Assembly (NCBI RefSeq): GCF_019320115.1
Contig: NC_089584.1
Location: forward strand, 58,524,852-58,588,851
Reading direction: 5' to 3'
From: Miscanthus floridulus
Lineage: Eukaryota > Streptophyta > Magnoliopsida > Poales > Poaceae
DNA: 64,000 nucleotides
Numbering within the stretch: position 1 is the stretch's first letter; every line of letters begins with the position of its first letter. The notes under the pieces are model-generated. The model saw only the letters and a list, made by a program, of their open reading frames with translations, was not told the DNA's origin and did not search any database. Shown piece by piece: positions 45,710 through 55,528 of the stretch. Position numbers and translations under genes: made by a program.

Positions 45710-46294
45710 ATGGCGCGCACGAAACTCACTGCTCGCAAGTCCGCTGGAGGTAGGGAGCCTCGTCACCGGTTAGCTCCTCGTGAGCCCCGTCCGGAGCCTA
45801 CTAAGGTGGAAAGGCTAAGGGCAGAGCTGGCCTGGGTGACTGCTGAGAGGAATGCAGCTCAGCACCATTTGGAGCAAGTAACACAGGAATGGGATCAAGA
45901 GACCCTAGAGGTTTAGAGGTTGACAGTTGCTCACCGCAATTGTGAACGTATGTTGATTCACGTGATGAACCAACGGAATGAAGCCTGGCACGAAGAGAAT
46001 GTGTTGAGAGCGCGACAGGTGGAGCTAGAGCAGCAGTTGGCAGTTGCCGAAGAGTACAATGACCATCTCCATGAGGAGGTTCACCTGTTACACAATCTAC
46101 TTCACCCTCTCTTGCCACCTGATGATGAGGATGAGATGGGCTCTGGTGTCATCATGGCTAAAGGTGATGATGACATGGAGGTCAATGGACCTAAGGATGT
46201 TCCACCAGAAGAGGAGGAAGATGAGGAGTTAGAGCCTGCTAGTGATGAAGATGGAGGAGAGATCTTTGACACTAACTCCGAGGACGATGCGTAG
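45710..46294 (+). pseudogene. H3-tail-like ORF of Tekay-2 (one stop)
   Basis: Starts at the ATG at 45710: MARTKLTARKSAGGREPR. After Met, 15 of the first 21 residues equal the plant H3 tail, including R2, T3, K4, R8, K9, S10, G12, G13, P16 and R17. Then comes a proline/arginine segment, a coiled coil (ERLRAELAWVTAERNAAQHH and EENVLRARQVELEQQL) and an acidic end (EEEEDEELEPASDEDGG). One TAG at 45914-45916, in the middle of the coiled coil, interrupts it. An upstream ATG at 45674 is in frame, but the homologue in Tekay-1 and the acceptor-like sequence favour 45710. No histone fold is present. Function unknown. Confidence 0.8.
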
Positions 46295-46707
46295 TTTAGC
46301 TTACTACTTAGCTAATGTGCTAGAGCTAATCTTTTGTTGATCCTCATGCATGAATGAGTAGCTTTGTAATAAGTTAATCGTTGGGATGTAATATCAAACC
46401 CTATGTTACCCTTGATGTAAGTTTGAACCTCTATGGCTTGGATGTAACCTATTGAACGTGTTATGCTCCACGTATGTGAGCTTTGATTAATTTCGTCTTT
46501 GCGGTCTATAGATCTCGTTGTTGGTTAAGTTCATCGCATTTATGTGTCAATTAATGCGCTTGATGAGTTGTGTGAATGTGATGAATGATTGTGCCTCTGT
46601 TGATTATATAAATGCATTCTCTCCAATGGACTCAGTTTGGCATAATTATACAATTCATCTACAAAAATTTTCACATCATCAGTGCTCATTGGCTATACAT
46701 TTTGCAG
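46295..46707 (+). other. Spacer between the H3-like ORF and gag of Tekay-2
   Basis: AT-rich, no domain. It ends in CATTTTGCAG right before the gag ATG, again an acceptor-like context. Confidence 0.5.
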
Positions 46708-47726
46708 ATGGCTTATAACCTTCGTCATAGTCGTAGCATGGGAGATGAGGAACAACCACCTCCTCCACCGCCCACACCAGCTAAGCTAATGCAGACAGTT
46801 GTTGAAAGTCAGCGCATGCTAGCTAAGGCTATGCGCCATATGGCTAACCATGATGATCGACATGTCCGCCAGGGACCTGAGCCAAACCAGTATAGCAGCT
46901 TTAAGGACTTCATGGATACAAAGCCTCCTATCTTTTTGTGAGGCAGAAGAACCATTACAAGCTGATGAATGGTTGAGCACGATAGAGCAAAGGTTTGGAT
47001 TGCTCCGATTGATAGAAGGTATGAAGGCTTCATAATGCAGGACACTAGCTCCAAGGCCCTGCAGGCATCTAGTGGACCCATCACAGGACCACCTTCCCTG
47101 CAAATGTTGAGATAGTTTGGGACCAGTTCTAGATAGCTTTCTGGGGACACTTTATCCCTCCTAGTCTCATGGCCATTAAGCATACCGAGTTTATGAAGCT
47201 AACCCAAAGCAACTAGAGTCTTAATGAATACCTCTAGGCATTCAACAACCTAGCAAGGTATGCTCCCGAGTTCATGGATACTGATGCCAACAAAATAGCT
47301 AGCTTCAAGAGGGGGCTTTCCCCTAAATTGATGAAGTCTATGGGCAACTACAAGTGTGTCACCTTCAATGAGTTTATCAGTGACACCTTGACTCAGGAGA
47401 ATAATGATAAGATATATGCTGCTTCCAAGACCCGTAAGAGAAACTTTGAGGCTGGTGCTTCTCAGTCTAAGGCACTAGTGGTATCCAAAACCTAGTACCG
47501 TCCACCCAATGCTAATGTCTGGTACCGCCCACCTTAGAAGAAGAACCAAGCCAAAACTGGTTTCCGCAAGGGGTACACAATTTCCTTGCCAAAGAATACC
47601 TCTGGGCAGGGCAGCTCCAATGTCCCACCCACTAACAGGCCATGCTGGAACTGTAACCAGCCTGGTCATTGGGCTAATAAGTGCCCCTATCCTCCCAAGA
47701 ATGCTCAAGGAAACATCCATCAGGGG
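46708..47726 (+). pseudogene. Gag of Tekay-2
   Basis: The start is ATG at 46708 (AYNLRHSRSMGDEEQPPPPP). It then has the gag domain (FMDTKPPIFL; after a frameshift near 46940, AEEPLQADEWLSTIEQRFG) and FKRGLSPKLMKSMGNYKC. A CCHC knuckle, CWNCNQPGHWANKC, lies at 47643-47684. Stops occur near 47033, 47213, 47243, 47493 and 47534, several of them TAG at expected glutamines (for example LNEYL-AFNNLA). Gag packages the element RNA. Confidence 0.85.
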
Positions 47727-48242
47727 CATGTGCACTACACTACTGTGGAGGAAATTCCTGCTGGTGAAGTGGTCACCGCTGGTAAGTTCCTTATTAATGA
47801 TCACCCTACAGTTGTGCTCTTTGATTCGGGTGCTTCGCATTCCTTTGTGAGTTCTACTTTTGCATCTATGCATAAGATGAATGTGATTACAATTGTCAAG
47901 GGTGGTTATTGTATTAGTGCTGCTGGAAATAATATCCTGACTAACCAAGTAGTTAAAGATGTAAAGATTGAGATTGGGGATTGAGAGTTCCTTACGGATC
48001 TTGTAGTTCTACCGGGGGTAGGAATCGATGTAATCCTAGGAATGAAGTGGATGAGTGGGAATGGAGTGTTGATCGATACATCAAGCCGTGTGGTAATGTT
48101 GAGAGATCCTGTGGATAAGAAGGGTTTTCTAGTGCAGTTACCTCATGATATCTCTATCCACAGTATAGCCAATGCTACCCTAGCCAAAGCCATTTAAGAT
48201 ATACCGGTTGTCTATGAGTTTCCAGATGTCTTCCCTGATGAC
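47727..48242 (+). pseudogene. Protease of Tekay-2
   Basis: Catalytic loop VVLFDSGASHSFVSSTF at about 47810-47860, followed by NQVVKDVKIEIGD. A stop at 47982-47984 (tryptophan expected) breaks the frame, which continues with VILGMKWMSGNGV to 48195. It is in frame with the gag zinc knuckle, as in the usual gag-pol of this clade. Confidence 0.82.
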
Positions 48243-49140
48243 TTGCCTAGATTGCCTCCGGACCATGATGTAGAATTCAAGATTGAACTCATTCTGGGTA
48301 TGGCTCCTATTTCTCGAAGGCCCTATAGAATGCTGCCCAATGAGTTGGCTGAGCTAAAGAGTCAGTTGAATGAGCTATTAAAGAAAGGTTTGATTTGGCC
48401 TAGTTCTTCTCCTTGGGGTTGTCCGGCTCTATTTGTGAAGAAGAAGGACGAGTCTCTACGCATGTGCGTGGATTATCGCCCCCTTAATGCTGTTACCATC
48501 AAGAACAAATACCCTCTTCCTTGCATCGATATTCTGTTTGATCAGCTCTCCAAAGCTAAGGTATTCTCCAAGATCGATTTGAGGTCTGGCTACCATCAGA
48601 TCAAAATCCGTCCTAAAGATATACCTAAGACAACTTTCTCTACTCGTTATGGCTTGTTCGAATACCTTGTCATGTCCTTTGGGTTGACAAATGCTCCGAC
48701 ACACTTTATGTACCTGATGAATTCAGTATTCATGCTGGAATTAGACAAGTTTGTCATCGTGTTCATTGATGATATCCTTGTATATTCTTAGAATGAAGAA
48801 GAACATGCTGAACATCTGAGAATTGTTTTAACTCGGTTACGTGACAACCAGCTTTATGCTAAGTTTAGCAAGTGCGAATTTTGGTTGAACAAGATACCTT
48901 TTCTAGGTCATGTGTTATCTGGAGAAGGAATTTTGGTTGACCCTACTAAGGTGCAAGAAGTCCTAGTGTGGAAGGCACCTACTATGGTCACAAAAGTCCG
49001 AAGTTTCTTAGGTTTGGCTGGCTACTATCGTCGCTTTATCCTAGATTTCTCAAAAATCGCCAAGCCCATGACTCGACTACTTCAAAAGGATGAGAAGTTT
49101 GTGTGGACTCCGAAGTGTGAAGAGGCTTTCCACACTTTGC
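48243..49140 (+). pseudogene. Reverse transcriptase of Tekay-2
   Basis: [12 protein letters not shown] and the [16 protein letters not shown] stretch lead to [15 protein letters not shown] and the catalytic [10 protein letters not shown]. One stop at 48789-48791 follows directly after that box; the frame then resumes with [18 protein letters not shown] and [15 protein letters not shown]. Apart from this nonsense codon the domain looks complete. Confidence 0.9.
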
Positions 49141-49620
49141 GGACCTTACTAACCTCTGCTCCTATATTGGCACAACCTAACATCGAGAAGCCATTTGATG
49201 TCTACTGTGATGCATGTGGCACTGGTTTGGGGTGTGTTCTTATGCAGGAAGGCCGGGTCATTGCTTATGCTTCGCGCCAGCTTCGAAAGCATGAAGTCAA
49301 TTATCCTACCCATGACTTAGAGCTAGCCGCGGTTGTTCATGCCCTGAAGATTTGGAGACATTACTTGCTTGGTAATATATGCAACATCTATACTGACCAT
49401 AAAAGTCTCAAGTACATCTTTACTCAACCTGAGTTGAACATGCATCAACGACGATGGTTAGAATTAATCAAAGACTACAACCTTCAAGTGCACTACCATC
49501 CTGGTAAGGCAAATGTGGTTGCTGATGCCTTAAGCAGAAAGGCCCATTGCAATTCCTTAGTTAGTGAAGACTTTCATCTGGCACACCTCCTTCATCCTGT
49601 AGTACTCCATAATATCACTG
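49141..49620 (+). pseudogene. RNase H of Tekay-2
   Basis: [40 protein letters not shown] and [16 protein letters not shown] keep the acidic residues of the active site. It ends at the usual ADALSRK motif. The frame is open from RT through to 49658, so this domain is intact on its own. Confidence 0.9.
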
Positions 49621-49930
49621 TGGATTGCTCTCTTAGAAGTCGAATTATCGAACTCTAGAAGACTGATGTGGGTGTGTTTCATATCAAGCAGAAGATGAAA
49701 GATCAGGAGACCAAGCACTTTAGGGTCGATGACAAAGGAATTCTCTAGTTTAATGGTAGGCTTGTAGTACCCAAAGACAAAGAACTTAGAAATTAGATTA
49801 TGACTGAAGCCCATTCTTCTAAATTGTCCATCCATCCTGGTAGCAGTAAAATGTATCATGATCTCAAGCTATATTATTGGTGGACCAAGATAAAGAAAGA
49901 AATCGTAGCCTACGTGGCAAGGTGTGATAA
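49621..49930 (+). pseudogene. Integrase N-terminal fragment of Tekay-2
   Basis: Linker and start of the zinc-binding domain: AHSSKLSIHPGSSKMYHDLK and YWWTKIKKEIVAYVARCD. Stops at 49656, 49746 and 49794 lie in the linker. The domain breaks at 49930, between the two cysteines of its zinc site, where the solo LTR begins. The rest resumes at 54349. Confidence 0.85.
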
Positions 49931-52698
49931 TGTAACACCTCAGCTGTTAGCCTTGCATAACTTGACTTGCATAACATGAGCATGATCATCAAGCATTCAT
50001 AAACAAGCATTTACAATTGAAACATTGGATTGAAACATCTGCAACGTTTGCTTGTTATCGCATGTTTCTTAAACATATGCAACCTTTCTTGTTATTTCAT
50101 GTCTCCATGTGTCTATGCATATGATCATGAGTGGACACATGTACTTGGTGGATGTGAGTCACACAAACATATAGCAACACCTAGGTTAGCAAATAGGACT
50201 TTGTTCATGGTCACATTTCATGAACCAACACTTAAGCTTCATGTGATTACACTAACTAGCCCTATGAGTGACTACTACATGAAATGATTGAATGACCTTG
50301 CAAATTGCTTAAACATGTTTGGAGTATCATTATGAACAACTTTGATATTCATGGTTAGGGGTAAATAGGTCATTAAGCCATGCTTTGATGTGTATCATCA
50401 TTTAAATGTGACATGTTTGACCAAGTTTGAACTAGGTGTTAGAGACCTTGCATGGAGGAGATCACTAAAGCAAAGTTGTAGTATTTGACATAAGGAACAA
50501 CTTTTATTTTTGGGTCATTGACTGATTTAGCTTCTAACATGCTTGAATTGGTATCACAAGAATCAGAAAAAAATCAACATCTCATGACTAAACAAAATTT
50601 TCTAAGTCATGTTCACTGACCGACTGACAGGCTGACTTTGGGGGTGATTTTACTCAGTCTCGATCGTGATTTAGCACAAGTTCACTAAAAGAAAATTGTA
50701 GCTGGTACATAGGGCTATGATTGTTGTTAAGACGGTTTACGAGTTGGAGCCAGGGATTAGTAGCTGCATCGCCGTGAAAACTCGCTGTCATGCGTCCCAT
50801 TCAGGTTCTGAACCAACTGAATCAGGATGTGGTGGCCGACTGGCATCAGTTGTCGTGCGCCGCGTGGTGGCTTGCAACGGCCACACGTCACCGGTGCCTC
50901 ACCGCGTGTGGCTCGGCCAGGCCAGAGCGCGCCTTAACATCGCCCGCACTCGCCCGCACTGCCAGAGCACGCCTTTCACCTTGCCTCGGCCTCCTTCCTC
51001 GCCACAGCGACAACCGAGCTCGTCCTGCCTCCACCATCACAATAGCCAGCTCAAGCTAGCGCTGAGCCACCCATTCGTCACCGCGATAGCATCACCGCCT
51101 TCCCAGCGACTCCCTACGCCAGCCAGTGCCCGCTGTTCAAGCTCGGTAAGCCACAGCGCCATGCAAATGCTCACCGGAGCTCCACCGCCAGCCCTGTCGT
51201 TGTGGCCACATCGCCACCGTCTACCCTAGGCCATGATAGAGCGCTAGCTAGGTCCGCCGTAGCTCTGTGATGCTCGGTGTAGTGTTTGATTGAGCCACCA
51301 TAGCTTCCACCAGCGTCTCACCATCATCCCGCACCTCCACCCCGCCATGGCCGTCGCCGCCGTTGCTAGCACCGACGAGAGGTCCCACCAAGTAGAGCAG
51401 TGTGTGCGCGAAGTCGAGTAGAACATTTGGTGATGATGTCACCGTCGGCAAGTTCGCCGTCGGTGAGCTTTGGCCGCGCCACCGTAGCGCAGCGTGGCTG
51501 CCCTGTTTCGAGTCGATGACATGTGGGGTCCTCTGACCAACGGGTCCCATCGGTCAGCGACTCTGTATTTGAAAGCTAGGTCATTTGATTCTAGATTTTG
51601 AATTGTTTTGTGATTTTTATATCTCCAGTTTGGTAGCTTCAAAAATTGTGCAATAAAATGTGTAGTGTTCCTTAGGAAGTATAGTATTTAGGAAAAATAT
51701 GTTCTTGACATTTACAGTAGAAATTTTGGGAGAGTTCAATAGAGATTTGAAATGTGTTTTTGAATGCATGCAAATTTGTTTATTTTATATCTAGAGTTCC
51801 TATGCTCCAAAAATTATGAAATGTTTGTGGTAAGCTAGTCTTAACATATATGAGCTCTGGTAAAAATTTGAGGATCAGTGCATGTGTAGATTTGTAGTTA
51901 TAGATTTTTCTTTTATAAATAGTGAATTCTTGTATGAATTTTTATAAATTATTTATGAATCCAAAATTTATGAAATTTGTTGGGGGTAATCCTAGTACCA
52001 TAAGGATGCTAAGAAAAATAGGAAATCTATTGCTTGACACTTTTCACTAGGGTTTTCTATTTTTGCTATTGTAAGCCTTTCTGTCTTGTCATTTTTGTAT
52101 AGAGTGTTTTATTGAATAAAATGGCATGAAACTTTTACAGTAGTCCTTTGATAGAATTAGTAAGGCACTGTAAATTTTTGAGAATTTATGAAGTACATCT
52201 GGTATATGTTTATTATTTAACCTAAATATCTAAATAAAATAATAAAGGCATTTAAATAAATAGTTTGGGCTTCACCATTATATTGTCTTGAATGTATTTG
52301 GTATGCTTAAACTGTTGGTAGGCTTTATGGTGTCAAACTTTGAGTGATTACATGAAGTAGAAGTATCGTTGCTTCAAAATGCAAATTTAAAAGGATTTCG
52401 AATAGATTCTGTAGTTTGATAAGTTGCATGATAGGGATGATGGTTGCTGTAAAAATGGTTAATAACAAAGTTGTAGATAATTTGATAAGCTTTCCAGAAA
52501 GTCTAGGATCACTGCATTTGGATTAGTAGAACTCCAGTTATGAGTGAAACAAGTAGCTGCTGTTTTGTGACGTAGTAGATGCATTGTGGAAGTAGTTAAT
52601 TAAATAATCGAGAATAGATATGCACCTACTCAATAAACATGATGCACTTATTAACATATAAGCATTCACGATATCTTATGCCATATTCATGCATCTAG

Positions 52699-52851
52699 GA
52701 TCGGAGGAAGAAATAACGTTGCTGGAATTCGACGAGATAGAGGAAGGGGACCAGCAGGAGAATCCTCAAGTCGCAGCTCCCGAAGGCATGGAGCAGAATT
52801 CTGAAGAGCTCCCGGAGTGTCCTAACCACCGCCCCACTTCCTTTCTGTGAG
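52699..52851 (+). CDS. Putative internal exon of the LTR-embedded gene (solo LTR)
   Basis: 153 nt after the acceptor GCATCTAG and before GAG|GCAAGC. Same length and phase as in Tekay-2. It encodes TLLEFDEIEEGDQQ and EELPECPNHRP. The last complete codon is TGA, so this copy is broken by one substitution. Confidence 0.45.
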
Positions 52852-53046
52852 GCAAGCCCCAGAGCATTCTAAGTCTCCTAGTATTTTACAAATTTTTACT
52901 TAAGTACGTATGATTGATGCATTAAGTTATAAGAGTTGAATGGAACCACTTGGTGCATGTACATTCCTTGTCCAGATATTACACCTTTAACCGTATAGGT
53001 CCAAGATCGAATATATGCTTAGCCATGCTTAGACCGGTAGAAGTCG

Positions 53047-53063
53047 GGTGATGTCCTGTCACC
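53047..53063. other. Conserved 17-nt interrupted palindrome in the solo LTR
   Basis: GGTGATGTCCTGTCACC, the same site as 43675-43691 in Tekay-2. Confidence 0.6.
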
Positions 53064-53923
53064 TGTGAGATATAGGTGGATACCGAAGCACGGTTGGCTA
53101 TATTTGCTATCGTGGAACAGAACCATGGGGTAAAAGAAAATCGAGACCGGGCGAGATGTCGATAGAGAAGTAACAAGACATGGAGGTCTTGGGTGTGGAT
53201 CTATCCCTGTCTATGTCGATTAAGGACCATACTGTTGTTGGCGCTTCTGACAAGATTGAACGCATGCCTCTCACTTAGCTGGCCGGATACCTCGTTCCGA
53301 CCACGAAGCCGAGTAATTCAACTCAGGCTAGGACCCATTCTGTTGTGCGCTCCTTCCAGGGAATGATCAGACTGAGCCTAAGTGCAAGCTAGGCCTGAAT
53401 GTCCTGGCATCTGGTGTTCTAGATTGTGCAGCGCTGTACGGACCCGCGAAATGTAGACCTGAGTTGTACCAAAGGTGACCTAAGGCTATCGTGGCTGGTA
53501 GACCTGGGTTTGTGTTAGGAATAAATTCCCAGCTGGTTGAAATCAATTCGAATCGCCGTCTCTCCCAGATAGTGAGAAACTTGGCTAGTCCCAACATCGT
53601 AGTAACTGTGTTATGAAACATGATGGTTCGGATGAATATGGAATTACAATACCTGCTATGATTACTATTGTATGCTTTTAAATGGATATACCACATGTTT
53701 GGCATAGGATAGTTGCTAATCTAGAAATGAATAGTTATAATTAACTTGATAAAGGCATCGTAATGGTCCAACTACGTAAATTGCTTTTATGCAAAATGTT
53801 GTCAAGCTACGTCCACTTATACATCCTTGCATAATCCTTGGAGTCATTTTATTTCTAGTTCATGATGTATAAGTCTAGCTGAGTACCTTCTCATACTCAG
53901 GGTTTTATTTCCCATTGTTGCAG

Positions 53924-53985
53924 ATGGCACTGTGTATCATGGTTATTGCAAGAGTTGCTTCTATCCCACCGTGGATGAGGAGTAA
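53924..53985 (+). CDS. Putative last exon of the LTR-embedded gene (solo LTR)
   Basis: After CCCATTGTTGCAG, in the phase left by 52699-52851. It encodes GTVYHGYCKSCFYPTVDEE and ends in TAA, with exactly the codon count of the Tekay-2 exon. Confidence 0.45.
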
Positions 53986-54348
53986 GCCTTGGGCAGGCTT
54001 CTTTATTAATCCCTATCCTTGCTTTTGTGGACCGTGATCCTACTTGGCACTGTATCAAACTATGTTGAAAACTTTATTTTCAAACTTAATTGCTTCCGCT
54101 TTATCTATCAAACTTGGTTTGTAATAACTTTTATTCGTACTCTGATGATGAAATGTATTTGTGAACTTTATGTAATATGTGGCATGTATGTTGAATCATG
54201 TACGGTCTTGGTTGTTGTAAATCATTTATTGAGACCCGTCGTGGTACTCGACAGACTACCGGGTTTATATGGGTTCAAGTATGATAGTGCGACCGCTTGT
54301 GGGCTGCCATTGTACTTGTACTCTTATAAATTGGTCGGTTCTGCAACA

Positions 54349-54912
54349 GATAACTGTTGCAGAGTCAAGGCTATTCACATGAGGCCCAGATTATTCCAGA
54401 CACTCTCTATTCCTAGCTGGAAGTGGGAAGAAATTGTTATGGATTTCATTGTTGGATTACCCACTACCAAAAAAGGTTGTGATTCCATCTGGGTTATCGT
54501 AGATCGTCTAACCAAATCCGCTCACTTTATTCTGGTCAAGTCTACCTATCACCCACACAATTATGCTGAGATTTACTTTCAACAAGTGGTACGTCTCCAT
54601 GGTGTACCCAAATCCATTGTTTCAGATAGAGGACCGCAATTCACGGCTCGCTTTTGGGAGTGCTTACATCAGAATCTTAGCACTCATCTAATCTACAGTT
54701 CTGCCTATCATCTGCAAACATCAGAACAGACTGAGCATGTTAATCAAATTCTTGAAGACATGCTTAGAGCTTGTCTTATCTCTTGCAAAGGCTCTTGGGA
54801 GGACTGGTTGCCTCTCACTGAATTCTCTTATAACAACAGTTATCAAGAGAGTATCAAAATGGCTCCTTTTGAAGCTCTTTATGGTCGCAAGTGTAGGACT
54901 CCTTTAAACTAG
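54349..54912 (+). pseudogene. Integrase core of Tekay-2, after the nested LTR
   Basis: Resumes in the zinc-binding domain with NCCRVKAIHMRP, then WKWEEIVMDFIVGLP, SIVSDRGPQF and QTEHVNQ, which hold the three catalytic acidic residues. The usual R after TE is H. It is open to a stop at 54910-54912 after CRTPLN, where tryptophan is usual. Confidence 0.9.
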
Positions 54913-55506
54913 GTGGAACCTGGGGAAAGAAGATTCTATGGTATTGACTTTGTAAAAGAAGCCGAAGAGCAAGTTCGAACTATCCAGAAGAATATGACTA
55001 CCGCTCAGGCTAGACAAAAGAGCTATGCTGACAAGAGAAGAAAACCTATTGAGTTTGAAGTAGGTGATCATGTTTATCTGAAGGTATCCCCTATGAAAGG
55101 AGTCAAGCGTTTTGGAATTAAAAGGAAGCTTGAGCCTTGATATGTTGGACCTTACAGCATTATCGAGAAAAGTGGAAGAGTAGCATATAAGCTCGATCTA
55201 CCATGTGAGATGGGAGCTATATTCCCGGTATTCCATGCGTCCTAGCTGAAGAAGTGTCTTTGTATTCCCAAGGAAAGAATAGCAACAAGGAAAGTCAACT
55301 TGAAATCTGATCTTTCTTATGAGGAGAAGCCCATGCAGGTTCTGGATACTCAAGAAAGAGTGACTCGTACACGAGTAGTTAAGTTATACAAGGTAGTTTG
55401 GAGTAATCATAGTGAACGGGATGCAACCTGGGAGCAGGAAGATTATTTAAAGGAAAATCATCCAACTTTCTATACTAAATGGTACGCTTTCCAAATCTCA
55501 GGATGA
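54913..55506 (+). pseudogene. Integrase C-terminus and chromodomain of Tekay-2
   Basis: PGERRFYGIDFVKEAEEQVR and a basic segment come first, then HVYLKVSPMKGVKRFGIK with a stop at 55138-55140. The last part (55300-55506) is a chromodomain: VVKLYKVVWSNHSERDATWE and QEDYLKENHPTFY have the expected aromatic, W and acidic positions. Chromodomains of this kind can bind methylated H3 tails. It ends nine bases before the polypurine tract. Confidence 0.85.
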
Positions 55507-55514
55507 GATTTCTC

Positions 55515-55528
55515 TAAGGGGGGAGGGC
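55515..55528 (+). other. Polypurine tract of Tekay-2
   Basis: TAAGGGGGGAGGGC directly before the 3' LTR start TGTAACACC. Confidence 0.9.

Larger units (their letters stand above)
49931..54348 (+). repeat. Nested Tekay-type solo LTR (4418 bp)
   Basis: TGTAACACCTCAG ... TTCTGCAACA with GATAA on both sides (49926-49930 and 54349-54353). It carries no internal domain, so it is a solo LTR left by recombination between two LTRs. It is alignable in parts with the Tekay-2 LTR but clearly a different family. It has the same zones: a GC-rich block at about 50760-51540 ending near a GCTCG|GTAAGC donor, the two exon-like blocks and the 17-nt palindrome. Confidence 0.93.

Noticed and set aside
45710..46294. 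A captured histone H3 gene
   Set aside because: Only the first roughly 25 residues resemble H3; no histone fold follows, and the rest is coiled coil and acidic tail.
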